The notes under the pieces: generated by a model
Seen by the model: the letters and a program-made list of their open reading frames with translations, nothing else
Told to the model about the DNA's origin: nothing
The model's database searches: none
Program-made: the position numbers and the translations under genes
NCBI GenBank assembly: GCA_017889625.1
Contig: JAGGAD010000008.1
Location: 1 to 55,483, forward strand
Direction of reading: 5' to 3'
DNA from: Bacillota bacterium
GTDB lineage: Bacteria; Bacillota; Negativicutes; Sporomusales; CTSoil-080
Length of the DNA: 55,483 nucleotides
Shown here: piece by piece, positions 1 through 8,709 of the stretch
How positions within the stretch are numbered: position 1 is the stretch's first letter
Layout: every line of letters starts with the position of its first letter

Positions 1-11
1 GTGGGTCACCA
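1..11 (+). tRNA. tRNA-Glu, 3' tail only
   Basis: Only the 3' acceptor strand, discriminator A8 and CCA (9-11) of a tRNA lie inside the window. The end GGGTCACCA is the usual 3' end of Firmicute tRNA-Glu, and tRNA-Glu commonly precedes tRNA-Val in such clusters. The identity is inferred from this tail alone. Confidence 0.5.
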
Positions 12-16
12 TATTT

Positions 17-92
<76 letters not shown>

Positions 93-93
93 T

Positions 94-141
94 AAAAAAT
101 TAGGCTTCGTTGGCTTATCGGCCAACGAAGCCTAATTTTTT
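94..141 (+). terminator. Intrinsic terminator of the tRNA cluster
   Basis: A perfect 21-bp stem (94-114 with 121-141) has a 6-base loop and ends in six T. It starts 2 bases after the tRNA-Val CCA. A-rich and T-rich ends make it potentially active in both directions. Confidence 0.92.
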
Positions 142-166
142 ATGTATAAAGGCAAATGATAAATAT

Positions 167-230
167 AGTTATGATAAAGCCTAAACGTCCTGGGGTAATT
201 CCCTTAGGCCGTTTAGACTTTATCATAACT
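167..230. repeat. Long near-perfect hairpin between tRNA-Val and the TPR gene
   Basis: Bases 167-187 pair with 210-230 with a single mismatch (C180). After one more mismatch (188/209) the pairing continues at 189-195 with 202-208, two of these being G-T pairs. The whole 64-base block thus forms one stem of about 27 pairs around a 6-base loop. It lacks a T-tract and lies after an already complete terminator, so it does not look like a normal terminator. It could be a MITE-like repeat, a palindromic extragenic element or a structured transcript. The rest of 231-497 is AT-rich with no gene seen. Confidence 0.6.
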
Positions 231-497
231 GAAGGGTACGAGGCCGCTATCATAAAACCTAATTTTGGACGCCTACTTTCTGTTTACTTAATATAGATTA
301 TTCGGAACTAGAAAAATAGTTACCATAAAAAAAGACGATTTTTAATAGGTGAAATAAATTGTTTGTTGGCTTATTGTAAATGAAGAAGCTTGGCTGTGTA
401 ACGTTGAGTGATTTGAATACTTTTTTGCATCATGTTACTACTTGATAAAAAGGGGGCAGTAGAGATGTATTAGGAAAAATATTAGGGGGTGGATTTA

Positions 498-1148
498 TTG
501 AAAAAAATTATTTTAATCTTAGTGCTGGTGTTAAGTTGTACTTCCATCGTTTTTGCCGCAGATGGACAGGATGAGGCGAAAAATTCATTTGCAAAAACGA
601 TGGAACAAAGAAGAGAGAAAGCAATTAGTGAGTATGGTGATGCTCTAGCGAATAATCCAAATGATGCAGTTATTTATTGTAAACGTGGAAGAATATCTTC
701 TAGTAGAAAAGACCAATATGATTTAGCGTTTAGTGACTACGATATGGCAATTAAAATTAATCCAAAATATGCGTATGCTTATGTTAGCCGCGCAGAATTG
801 CATAATAAAATGGAGAATATTGATAAAGCTATTGATGATTATACTCAGGCAATTGCAATCGATCCTTCTTATGAAAGTGCATATATTGGTCGAGGAGATA
901 GCTATACTAAAAAAGGACGATATGACTTAGCAATTAATGATTTTAACAAAATAATTAAGATTTCACCGAAGAAGCCTGATGGTTATGGGAAATTAGAAAA
1001 TCTTTATGAGAAACAACACTTATATCAAGAGGCGATCACTGTATATCGCAAGTTTATTCTAACAATAGAACAAAATGATAATTCGATATATTTACCGATG
1101 GTCTCAATTCTTAAAGATAAAATTCGTGAATTGGGCGGGAATCCTTGA
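498..1148 (+). CDS. Exported tetratricopeptide repeat protein
   Basis: This 216-residue protein has an N-terminal hydrophobic signal, then three to four TPR units with the typical alternation of A-x-x-x-Y/F and N-P/D-P turns (AIKINP, AIAIDP, IIKISP). TPR proteins are helical scaffolds for protein contacts; the partner here is unknown. The signal could be cut after VFA by signal peptidase I. The upstream VLSC is a weak lipobox, so a lipoprotein is possible. The TTG at 498 is chosen because the ribosome binding site AGGGGGTGG ends 5 bases before it; a GTG at 489 overlaps that site. The gene stands alone and is followed by a terminator. Confidence 0.8.
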   Translation: MKKIILILVLVLSCTSIVFAADGQDEAKNSFAKTMEQRREKAISEYGDALANNPNDAVIYCKRGRISSSRKDQYDLAFSDYDMAIKINPKYAYAYVSRAELHNKMENIDKAIDDYTQAIAIDPSYESAYIGRGDSYTKKGRYDLAINDFNKIIKISPKKPDGYGKLENLYEKQHLYQEAITVYRKFILTIEQNDNSIYLPMVSILKDKIRELGGNP

Positions 1149-1210
1149 GCGCGGTTATTGATATATTTTAACTTTCGAGTTGTTGCGTGATGAATTATTT
1201 TTAAATTATG

Positions 1211-1240
1211 TACCCTGCTGAAATGGCGGGTATTTTTTTT
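1211..1240 (+). terminator. Terminator after the TPR gene
   Basis: A short stem, TACCC (1211-1215) with GGGTA (1228-1232), is extended by GC pairing around a bulge and runs into nine T. The remaining 1241-1518 holds no gene that I can see. It is AT-rich and presumably carries the promoter of the next gene. Confidence 0.75.
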
Positions 1241-1518
1241 TGACGGTTGTCACATACAAATTTAAATAATGAGTACTGAACAAACCTTTATATTCGAAAC
1301 ACGGTAACTTTTGGGAAACCTACTAACATAAATACAATGAACCTACAATAAAGTGCGTACTTCACAATAATAATTAGTCATGTTAACATGAATTTAAAAG
1401 AAATTAATAGACTATTTTGGCAAATCAATAAACGAGAAACAAATTAAACTATAAGACTTTGAGCAGCATTTATGCTGTGAGAGTTGAGTAAATTTAAGCG
1501 AGAATATAAGGAGGAAAT

Positions 1519-3489
1519 ATGAAGGAGTACCCTAATCTCTTTAGCCCAATAAAAATAGGTAATGTAATTTTTAAGAATCGATTGGTCATGGCCCCATTGA
1601 CCAGTGATAATTGTGTGGTTGACAATCGTCCATCAGAACAAAGTATTGCTTTCTATTCAGCTCGCGCTAGAGGCGGATTTGCCCAGGTAACGCTAGGTGA
1701 AGTGGATGTTGATACTGACTATGCTTGCCGGACAGATGCTTTTAATATAATTTCTGATCCGAATCCAAAGTATTGGCACTCGGGAGCTTATAATGAAGTA
1801 ACAATGGCGATTAAGGAGCATGGGGCGATTGCATCAATTGAAATTAATCACACCGGCGAGGCTAATCATCCTAAAAACATTATTGACCATAAGAATCCGA
1901 TAGGTCCCACCGGACATATTCGAGAAGACGGCATAACTATAGACGAAATGGACGAAGCGATGATGAATCAGGTAGCTGATAACTTCGCTAAGGCGGCCCA
2001 ATATGTAGAGCTTATTGGTTTCAATATGTGTATGGTTCATGGCGGGCATGGCTGGTTATTAGGGCAGTTTCTGTCGCCGCTTACCAATAAAAGAACGGAT
2101 AAATACGGTGGCAGCCAGGAGAATCGCGCTCGCTTTCCCCTAATGGTTATCGATAGAATTAGGCAGGCGGTTGGAAAAAATTTTCTTATTGAGTACCGGG
2201 TTAGTGGCGAGGAATTGGTTGATGGCGGTTTAACGATTGATGATGTTGTAGATTTTGCCAAAAGGATCGAGAATAAAGTTGACATTATCCATGTATCGGT
2301 TGGAATATATCATTTACATGTGGAATCCAGAACTTTTTCGTCGATGTATCACCCCCATGGTTGTAATGTTCATCTGGCAGAAGCGATAAAGAAAGCGGTT
2401 AGCACTCCCGTAGCTGTCGTTGGTGGAATCAACGATCCGGCTATGGCTGAGCAAATTATTGCCGAAGGTAAAGCTGATCTCGTCGCCTTAGGCCGACAAG
2501 CCTTAGCCGATCCGGAATTTCCTAATAAAGCCATTACCGGACGCACTGACGAAATAGCTCCTTGTTTACGATGCGGCTGTTTCAGTCCGATGCCGCAAGA
2601 GGAAGGAAAAATAACGCCGCCGCATACGTTTCAATGTACCGTTAATCCGGTAACAAGCAAAGAATTCAGAATGCAACTGGAACCAGCGGCTAAAAGTTCC
2701 AAGAAGGTGATGATTGTCGGCGGCGGTCCTGGTGGAATGTATGCGGCTATTACTGCGGCTGAGCGCGGCCATAAGGTTACTTTGTTCGAAAAAACCAACT
2801 CGTTGGGCGGAGCTTTGAAATTTACTGACTATGACCGATATAAGGATGATCTAAGACGGTATAAGGATTCACTCATTACTAGAATTAATAAACTAAATAT
2901 AACTGTTAAGTTAAATACTGAGGTTACTACCAATTTAGTGGAGCAGGAAAATCCGGATGCGTTGATTGTTGCTGTGGGTTCCAGCCCAATCGTTCCCAAT
3001 GTTTCGGGAATAGCCGGTTCAAATGTAATGCAGGCCCTTGATGTATATTGGAATCCGGAAAGGGTTGGTGCTAAGGTAGTAATGATTGGCGGTGGTCTGG
3101 TAGGCTGTGAGACCGGACTGCATCTGGCGGCGCTTGGTAAATCGGTTACGGTAGTAGAAATGATGGACAAACTAGCTCCCGATGCTACCGAAAGTCACCG
3201 AATTGCTTTATTTGATACTATGGATGGTAAAATTACCGCTAAGACTGAAACAAAATGTATCGCGATAACTTCTTCCGGCATTACCGTTGTCAATAAAGCC
3301 GGAGTAGAAGAAGTTATCACGGCAGATACAATCGTTTACGCTGTTGGTATGCGCGCTCATTCGAATATGGCCTTTGAGTTGTGTAAAGCAGCGCCAAAAC
3401 AGTATTTCTTTATCGGTGACTGCGTAAGTCCTCGTAAAGTTAAGCAGGCCGTACATGAAGGTTTCCATGCCGCAATGGATGTTTTCTAA
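1519..3489 (+). CDS. NADH:flavin oxidoreductase, Old Yellow Enzyme / 2-enoate reductase type
   Basis: This 656-residue enzyme has the layout of 2-enoate and 2,4-dienoyl-CoA reductases. An FMN-binding TIM barrel spans about 1-345 (MAPLT near 24, HGGHGWLLGQFLSP near 174, GRQALADP near 325). A 4Fe-4S cysteine cluster (C349, C352, C354, C373) follows. The C-terminal FAD/NAD(P) domain has dinucleotide motifs GGGPGG near 401 and GGGLVG near 520. Such enzymes reduce activated C=C bonds, passing electrons NADH-FAD-FeS-FMN. The Cys spacing (2, 1 and 18 residues) is looser than the usual C-x2-C-x2/3-C-x11/12-C. The start follows a strong AGGAGG 5 bases upstream. The gene is monocistronic and its substrate cannot be told. 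Confidence 0.9.
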   Translation: MKEYPNLFSPIKIGNVIFKNRLVMAPLTSDNCVVDNRPSEQSIAFYSARARGGFAQVTLGEVDVDTDYACRTDAFNIISDPNPKYWHSGAYNEVTMAIKEHGAIASIEINHTGEANHPKNIIDHKNPIGPTGHIREDGITIDEMDEAMMNQVADNFAKAAQYVELIGFNMCMVHGGHGWLLGQFLSPLTNKRTDKYGGSQENRARFPLMVIDRIRQAVGKNFLIEYRVSGEELVDGGLTIDDVVDFAKRIENKVDIIHVSVGIYHLHVESRTFSSMYHPHGCNVHLAEAIKKAVSTPVAVVGGINDPAMAEQIIAEGKADLVALGRQALADPEFPNKAITGRTDEIAPCLRCGCFSPMPQEEGKITPPHTFQCTVNPVTSKEFRMQLEPAAKSSKKVMIVGGGPGGMYAAITAAERGHKVTLFEKTNSLGGALKFTDYDRYKDDLRRYKDSLITRINKLNITVKLNTEVTTNLVEQENPDALIVAVGSSPIVPNVSGIAGSNVMQALDVYWNPERVGAKVVMIGGGLVGCETGLHLAALGKSVTVVEMMDKLAPDATESHRIALFDTMDGKITAKTETKCIAITSSGITVVNKAGVEEVITADTIVYAVGMRAHSNMAFELCKAAPKQYFFIGDCVSPRKVKQAVHEGFHAAMDVF

Positions 3490-3514
3490 TTAAATAGTAT
3501 ATATGTTCTTAAAG

Positions 3515-3558
3515 AGCACAACTGGCTTCGCGACGTTTGTTTCGAAGCCAGTTGTGCT
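3515..3558 (+). terminator. Strong hairpin terminator after the oxidoreductase
   Basis: A perfect 16-bp stem (3515-3530 with 3543-3558) has a 12-base loop and is followed by only a short T run. Bases 3559-3780 contain no further gene. Confidence 0.75.
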
Positions 3559-3782
3559 TTACGTTTGCCAAAATAATTTTAGTAAAAGTAAACAATAATT
3601 AAATAATATTACATTCCTTTATTTGGTTAGTATTAATAACTTGATAAGTTATTAATAGTTCATTTTGCTTGTGATTGTGCATATATTCCTACCATGGGAA
3701 TTTTTGCTTTTGTGCCAAATTTTATAGGCATAAGCAAAAATAAAAAATGCACGCAAATAAATCACAAAGCGAGGTCATGTCG

Positions 3783-4577
3783 ATGAGTATTAAGAAAAAA
3801 ATTCTAGGTGTGACAGTTGGCATGGTTACTGTCCTGTCTATCTTCGTCCCGCTTACTCAGGAAACTGCTAATAAGTTAATAGCAAAAGCCGATGTTTGGC
3901 AGAATTCTGTAAGAAGCGACAGCACAGATACCGGTAGCAGGCAGGTTATTGTTGGCGGGACAGTGTTTGCCGCACCGCATGGGCCAGGACCGGGACCTGA
4001 TGGGCACCCCCGCTACATTCCGAATGTTCCCGAAGGAGATATTTTCTGTGTTCCTTACATTGATACAACCCACATCTTTGACGGTGTCTTTGCCGCCCAA
4101 GATGGTTGGGTTTATCTTGAGCGAAGTGATTTCAAGAAAGATCCACAAAAAATGGTGGATGCCATCAACGATGCGGCCTGTGAAACTGCTGTTGGGAAAA
4201 AGAAAATTGAAATCTGCATGGGAGTTTTGGGTAGAGAAAGCTCCGACGCACAAAGCACCGAAGCAAAGGCTAAATTTTGGGTGGTGAATGTCTATAGCGA
4301 GGGTGAGACAACCGGTGTTGCAATAGATGAAAAATTCTATTCCAAGTCGGAATTGCAAGAAAAAGCCCAGCGCATTAGATTGAATATGGTCACTGACAAG
4401 ATGAACTCTCAGTTCTGGAGACGGTTTAGTGAAGAAGTAGATATGGGGATTAAGCTAATTGATCAGTTTTACGACAAAAAAATGTGGAATAAGGTTGGAC
4501 AGAGAGCTGGCGAAGAGCTAATTAACCGCGGAACGGGCAGCATTATGGACCATATTTTTGGCGGTCCTCGTTTTTAA
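3783..4577 (+). CDS. Secreted protein of unknown function
   Basis: I do not recognise the family. The 264-residue product has a basic N-terminus (SIKKK) and a hydrophobic stretch over about residues 8-24, consistent with a signal peptide or membrane anchor. A Gly/Pro-rich stretch (HGPGPGPDGHP) comes next. The rest is a mixed alpha/beta region with three Cys and a charged helical C-terminal part. ATG 3783 is preferred because GAGGT (3771-3775) lies 7 bases upstream; in-frame ATGs at 3747 and 3777 are poorly placed. It is flanked by terminators and so transcribed alone. Confidence 0.65.
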   Translation: MSIKKKILGVTVGMVTVLSIFVPLTQETANKLIAKADVWQNSVRSDSTDTGSRQVIVGGTVFAAPHGPGPGPDGHPRYIPNVPEGDIFCVPYIDTTHIFDGVFAAQDGWVYLERSDFKKDPQKMVDAINDAACETAVGKKKIEICMGVLGRESSDAQSTEAKAKFWVVNVYSEGETTGVAIDEKFYSKSELQEKAQRIRLNMVTDKMNSQFWRRFSEEVDMGIKLIDQFYDKKMWNKVGQRAGEELINRGTGSIMDHIFGGPRF

Positions 4578-4582
4578 TACTT

Positions 4583-4625
4583 AAAGTACATGCCACTTGC
4601 TGACATAAGAAGTGGCATGTACTTT
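4583..4625 (+). terminator. Terminator after the secreted protein gene
   Basis: A perfect 16-bp stem (4583-4598 with 4610-4625) has an 11-base loop. The run of T is short (4623-4626). Confidence 0.8.
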
Positions 4626-4699
4626 TGTTGAACCTAGTGGATGAGTAGGAGGTATATTGTCTGTTAAAATAGACGCCCCCGGCAAAACCCATGTTTGTA

Positions 4700-4728
4700 T
4701 TGACAGGACAATTGTAAAATGGTACTAT
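4700..4728 (+). promoter_or_regulatory. Sigma-A-type promoter of the cstA leader
   Basis: TTGACA (4700-4705) is a perfect -35 box. A 17-base spacer follows, then TACTAT (4723-4728) as -10, which puts the transcription start near 4735. It lies about 270 bases before the transporter start and directly before the T-box-like leader. Confidence 0.75.
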
Positions 4729-4734
4729 TTGTTC

Positions 4735-4876
4735 TAATAGAATATTTTAAATGCAATGAGCAGAAACATACTTCCTAAACGGCAAAGACGGCTGAGTAAT
4801 CAGCAAGTGAAGTGGTAACGCGGAGGACTATCCTTCGTCTTCAACACAAATAGGTGGAGGAGACGAAGGATTTTTT
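4735..4876 (+). promoter_or_regulatory. T-box-like attenuator leader of cstA
   Basis: AGTGGTAACGCGG (4811-4823) matches the T-box consensus GGTGGTACCGCGG, the segment that pairs with the uncharged tRNA acceptor end. Downstream, TCCTTCGTCT (4831-4840) pairs perfectly with 4861-4870 and is followed by six T: an intrinsic terminator competing with the antiterminator, as in T-box leaders. A small hairpin, GCTGA/TCAGC (4792-4805), precedes it. I cannot find a canonical Stem I with specifier loop in the roughly 75 bases after the predicted start, so the cognate amino acid is unknown. It presumably controls the transporter downstream in response to tRNA charging. Confidence 0.68.
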
Positions 4877-5006
4877 AATTTTACCTAAGACCATGGAAAA
4901 GCATCGCCAGGTCTTTCCCAAAAAGAGCCGCAGTTGCCATGAGCACGATATGGAAGTGCAGGCTCAGGATAAAATCAGTATAAAAGAAAGGGGAAATAAT
5001 TTTATT

Positions 5007-6701
5007 ATGAATGGCTTAACGCTGCTGTGTATTGCATTAATTGTTTGTGCCAGTGGTTATTTCATCTACGGTCGTTGGTTGACTAAGGTCTGGGGTATTG
5101 ATCCCGAGGCTAAAACACCGGCATATCGTTTTGAAGACGGTAATGACTATGTGCCTTCGTCTAAGTTCACGGTATTTGCTCATCAATTTTCCTCTATTAC
5201 CGGTGCGGGCCCGGTTACGGGGCCGATTATTGCCGCAATGTTTGGCTGGGCACCAGTCATGCTCTGGTTGATGATTGGCGGGATTTTCTTTGGTGCTGTT
5301 CAGGATTTTTCCGCTTTGTATGCTTCCGTTAAAAATGAAGGTAAGTCTATAGGGATGTTGATTGAAAGATATATTGGCAAAACCGGAAAGCAGATGTTCT
5401 TGTTGTTTTCCTGGCTGTTTACCCTACTGATAATAGCGGCGTTTGCCGACATCGTTGCTAGTACCTTCAACGGCTTTGATGCTAAGGGTCTGCAGGCTAC
5501 ACCAAATGCTGCGGCAGCTTCTATTTCAATGCTATATATTGTTGTTGCTATCTGTTTTGGACTTTTTCTAAAAAAATATCCGCTGTCAGAAAAACCAAAA
5601 CTAGTAATCGGTATTATACTAATTCTTGGTATGTTGGCAGTAGGTATCGCATATCCGCTTTATTTTGATAAGTCAACCTGGATTTATGTTATCTTTGCTT
5701 ATATATTTATGGCGGCGGTTATGCCGATGTGGCTGCTGATGGAACCTCGTGACTATTTGAGTTCCTTCTTACTGCTGGGGATGATTGTGAGCGGCGTGAT
5801 CGGTGTTATCTTTACCAATCCAACTATCGAACTTCCCGCCTTCGTTGGCTTTGAAGTAAGTGGTAAGCCTCTGTTTCCGATACTTTTTATAACCATTGCC
5901 TGTGGCGCAGTTTCCGGCTTTCATAGCTTGGTCTCTTCCGGGACTTCTTCCAAAACAATTACTAATGAAAAAGATATGTTGTTTGTTGGCTATGGCTCGA
6001 TGATGATTGAGTCTATTCTGGCAGTTGTTGCGTTGATTGTTGTTGGCGCTGCCGCTACCGGCGGTGTGATGCCCAAAGGTACGCCGTTTCAAATATTTTC
6101 AGCTTCTGTTGGAAATTTCCTGTCAATGTTCGGTCTGCCACGTCATATAGCTACTTGTGTTATCACGATGTGCGTATCGGCACTGGCATTGACTACCCTG
6201 GATTCCGTTGGCCGTATTGGACGAATGTGTTTCCAGGAGTTATTTACAAGTGTTACGACTGATCCGCTGAAGATGTCACTATGGCAGCGGGTATTGACGA
6301 ATAAATACGTTGCTACAATTATCACGTTATTCTGTGGCTATTTGCTTTGCTTGGGTGGTTATATGAATGTTTGGCCGTTATTTGGGGCAGCCAATCAATT
6401 ATGTGCGGCGCTAGTGTTAATCGCATTGGCTGTTTTCCTGAAAGTCACTGGACGCAAAGGGAAGATGCTCTATATACCGATGTGCTTTATGCTTGTCGCT
6501 ACCTTGCTTGCTTTGCTGATGTCAATCTACGGCATCGTCAAAAAAATATTCTTTGTTGGTGGTTTTGCCTTTTTGACAGATGGCTTGCAGTTAATCGTGG
6601 CCATTGCCTTGATTATTTTGGCACTATTGATTGTCTATCATAGTGTTGGCAGATTATTTGCTTCTTCTACCAGTGTACCAAGTCAGGCTAAAAACATATA
6701 A
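5007..6701 (+). CDS. cstA: CstA-family transporter (carbon starvation protein; pyruvate/peptide uptake)
   Basis: This is a 564-residue polytopic membrane protein with more than a dozen hydrophobic segments. It has typical CstA features: N-terminal YGRW, the FAHQFSSITGAGPVTGP stretch and SGTSSKT. Family members import pyruvate or peptides, often during carbon limitation. The reading frame is open back to 4854, but that part lies in the leader terminator and encodes a charged, non-conserved stretch. ATG 5007 begins exactly where the first membrane helix starts and has AAGGGGAA upstream at a slightly long distance. The T-box-like leader suggests amino-acid-dependent control, favouring an amino acid, peptide or related keto acid as substrate. 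Confidence 0.88.
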   Translation: MNGLTLLCIALIVCASGYFIYGRWLTKVWGIDPEAKTPAYRFEDGNDYVPSSKFTVFAHQFSSITGAGPVTGPIIAAMFGWAPVMLWLMIGGIFFGAVQDFSALYASVKNEGKSIGMLIERYIGKTGKQMFLLFSWLFTLLIIAAFADIVASTFNGFDAKGLQATPNAAAASISMLYIVVAICFGLFLKKYPLSEKPKLVIGIILILGMLAVGIAYPLYFDKSTWIYVIFAYIFMAAVMPMWLLMEPRDYLSSFLLLGMIVSGVIGVIFTNPTIELPAFVGFEVSGKPLFPILFITIACGAVSGFHSLVSSGTSSKTITNEKDMLFVGYGSMMIESILAVVALIVVGAAATGGVMPKGTPFQIFSASVGNFLSMFGLPRHIATCVITMCVSALALTTLDSVGRIGRMCFQELFTSVTTDPLKMSLWQRVLTNKYVATIITLFCGYLLCLGGYMNVWPLFGAANQLCAALVLIALAVFLKVTGRKGKMLYIPMCFMLVATLLALLMSIYGIVKKIFFVGGFAFLTDGLQLIVAIALIILALLIVYHSVGRLFASSTSVPSQAKNI

Positions 6702-6770
6702 AAGATGAACAATTACCCAAGGAAAACTAACTGATAATACTACGTTAAAAAGATGTATACTATAAAAGTT

Positions 6771-6816
6771 AAAGAAGCATCAGCCTTTTTCGATATAAGA
6801 GGTTGGTGCTTCTTTT
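6771..6816 (+). terminator. Terminator after cstA
   Basis: A 16-bp stem with two G-T pairs (6771-6786 with 6800-6815) ends in TTTT. Confidence 0.85.
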
Positions 6817-6882
6817 AAGTTCTGTTATGATGAAAGGAGAAGCTAAAACTAAGAAATTAATATAGTGGAGAGGAAACCGAAT

Positions 6883-7806
6883 ATGCCGATTACATTAGAC
6901 GATAAACTGGTTGTTGCTATATCCTCACGGGCGTTGTTTGATTTAGATGAGAGCAATGAAGTCTTTGAAAGCAAGGGCTTAAACCAATACACAAAATATC
7001 AGTTGGAACATGAGGACGAACAATTACGCCCCGGCGTGGCATTTCCTTTGATAAAACGACTATTGGCTTTGCGCTATCCAGAAACTGAAGAAAGTGCTGT
7101 GGAGATAATATTGGTATCTAAAAATGATCCCAATACCGGTCTTAGGGTATTTAACTCCATCGAACGGTATGGGCTGAATATTACCAGGGCGGCCTTCACT
7201 AATGGGAGATCGCCGTATCCATATCTGAGTACCTTTAAAACCGATTTGTTTTTGTCGGCAAATCCGGAAGATGTAAGGCTGGCTTTGGCACAAGGCCATG
7301 CTAGCGCAACAATTTACACCGGATTACAAATTAAAGATGATGAAACAAACGAAATACGAATTGCTTTTGACGGGGATGCCGTATTATTTAGCGATGAAGC
7401 AGAAAAAGTGTTTCAAGAGCAGGGGCTTGAAGCTTTTCAACGCTATGAAGTGGAGAAAAGTGATATTCCGTTGCCGCCGGGACCGTTTAAAGCTTTTCTT
7501 GAAGCTGTAAACAAGGTTCAAGACTGGTATCGGGAAATGCCGGATAAGCCAATAAGGACAGCGCTAGTAACAGCAAGAAGTGCGCCAACGCACAAGCGGG
7601 CGATAAAGACGTTACGATCATGGGGAATAAATGTAGATGAGGCATTTTTCCTAGGCGGAATGGATAAAGCACCTTTCTTGGAAAAATTCCGGCCACATAT
7701 CTTTTTTGATGATCAGCAAGCTTATTGCCAAAATGCCGCCAATCTTGTACCGACGGGACATGTGCCTGGGGGAATAAAAAATATTACCCTAAGGCAGGGT
7801 ATGTAA
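6883..7806 (+). CDS. 5'-nucleotidase, cytosolic NT5C1-like family
   Basis: This 307-residue protein resembles the 5'-nucleotidase family related to vertebrate cytosolic 5'-nucleotidase 1. It has the repeated RxLFD/DGDA elements (SSRALFDLD near the start, AFDGDAVLFSDE mid-protein), the LVTARSAPTHKRAIKTLR segment, and a late FFDDQ acidic motif. These fit a HAD-like fold that removes phosphate from nucleoside monophosphates. ATG 6883 is chosen because GAGAGGA sits 8 bases upstream; the GTG at 6865 overlaps that site. Its 3' end overlaps the convergent CPBP gene by 23 bases. No operon partner is seen. Confidence 0.85.
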   Translation: MPITLDDKLVVAISSRALFDLDESNEVFESKGLNQYTKYQLEHEDEQLRPGVAFPLIKRLLALRYPETEESAVEIILVSKNDPNTGLRVFNSIERYGLNITRAAFTNGRSPYPYLSTFKTDLFLSANPEDVRLALAQGHASATIYTGLQIKDDETNEIRIAFDGDAVLFSDEAEKVFQEQGLEAFQRYEVEKSDIPLPPGPFKAFLEAVNKVQDWYREMPDKPIRTALVTARSAPTHKRAIKTLRSWGINVDEAFFLGGMDKAPFLEKFRPHIFFDDQQAYCQNAANLVPTGHVPGGIKNITLRQGM

Positions 7807-8680
7807 ACAACAGGAAATGAACCAAATTTAGGCTGAAATGTACTAATATGCTGGACTCAATTTGCTTTGTTTTCTGAAAGAACCAGCCGTAGCCCAAGCC
7901 GGCAATGGTTCCCCAGATACTATAGGCTATCCCGCCGGCATAGTGAGCAAAGCCAAACAGCAGGGAAGCAATAACTAAGGCAAGCAAATTGCCCCACTTA
8001 AAGTTTATAAAAACCACCGCAAGGTTTTTTTGGATAAAGCCGCGGAAAATCGCTTCTTCGGCCACACAGACAAAGAGCAAGTTGGTTATTAGCCAAATCG
8101 GCAAGCATGCTGGCAGTTTGGGATCAAAATGAACTTCGCCGGCAAGCCGGGCAAGAAGAACAAGGATAAAAATAAATTTTATGGCCATGGGGATGGTTTG
8201 CTTACAGACAGCAAGCCATTCTGTTTTTTTTGTCAGTAATGGTTGCGTTAACCCCAGAATAAATAGCCCGACTATGGTCTTGTCATAATTAAGATACAGT
8301 GTAAATGGGATTCCATCTTGGCTAATAGCTACATTGGATAATACTTTCAGATTATGAAAGTAAGGAAATAAGTGGGCCCCTAAGCCACAAGACAAAAGGA
8401 GAATTACGATACTGGCAATTACTCGCCATACCAAAGGTGCGTTCTTTTGTTTGAAATAATGCAAGGCATACGCTAAAGTAAAAATTGGAAATACAGCATA
8501 CATGTCAAGCTGCTTACTCACTAAGCCGAAAATACACGCCAGGGCAAAGGTTATAATCCATAGGGGGATTTTGGGTTTATAAGGTATCCAGAGAAAGACA
8601 ACAGCCATAAACAAAAAACAATAGCAACAAGTTGTTAATCCCGGTAACAGCTCTGTGTCTATAATAGCGCACCTCCTCAA
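7784..8680 (-). CDS. CPBP family intramembrane protease (CAAX protease-like)
   Basis: This polytopic membrane protein has the three glutamic-protease motifs near its C-terminus: EEAIFRG (EExxxR), FGFAHY (FxxxH) and HFSLN (HxxxN). The family cleaves membrane substrates such as prenylated proteins or bacteriocin-related peptides; the substrate here is unknown. The start is doubtful. The only upstream standard codon is TTG 8680, which lies inside the ribosome binding site GAGGAGGTG. An ATT at 8665 sits at ideal distance behind that site. The next ATG, about codon 25, would cut into the first hydrophobic segment. The end overlaps the convergent nucleotidase gene. Confidence 0.85.
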   Translation of the reverse strand: MRRCAIIDTELLPGLTTCCYCFLFMAVVFLWIPYKPKIPLWIITFALACIFGLVSKQLDMYAVFPIFTLAYALHYFKQKNAPLVWRVIASIVILLLSCGLGAHLFPYFHNLKVLSNVAISQDGIPFTLYLNYDKTIVGLFILGLTQPLLTKKTEWLAVCKQTIPMAIKFIFILVLLARLAGEVHFDPKLPACLPIWLITNLLFVCVAEEAIFRGFIQKNLAVVFINFKWGNLLALVIASLLFGFAHYAGGIAYSIWGTIAGLGYGWFFQKTKQIESSILVHFSLNLVHFLLFTYPALG

Positions 8681-8691
8681 TTACTATAAAA

Positions 8692-8709
8692 GCCTGACAA
8701 ATGTCAGGC
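8692..8709. promoter_or_regulatory. 18-bp palindrome upstream of the CPBP gene
   Basis: GCCTGACA (8692-8699) is repeated inverted at 8702-8709 around an AA centre. It lies about 12 bases before the 5' end of the minus-strand CPBP gene, so it could be an operator or a small 5' hairpin in its mRNA. No T-tract follows on either strand. Confidence 0.45.

Noticed and set aside
4785-4825. GGCTGAG...GTGGTAACGC looked briefly like a TPP riboswitch
   Set aside because: The second conserved TPP segment (ACCCTT...GAACCTGAT) is absent, and the core fits the T-box consensus better.
4854-5006. N-terminal extension of CstA in the same frame
   Set aside because: It overlaps the leader terminator and encodes non-conserved charged residues before the first membrane helix.
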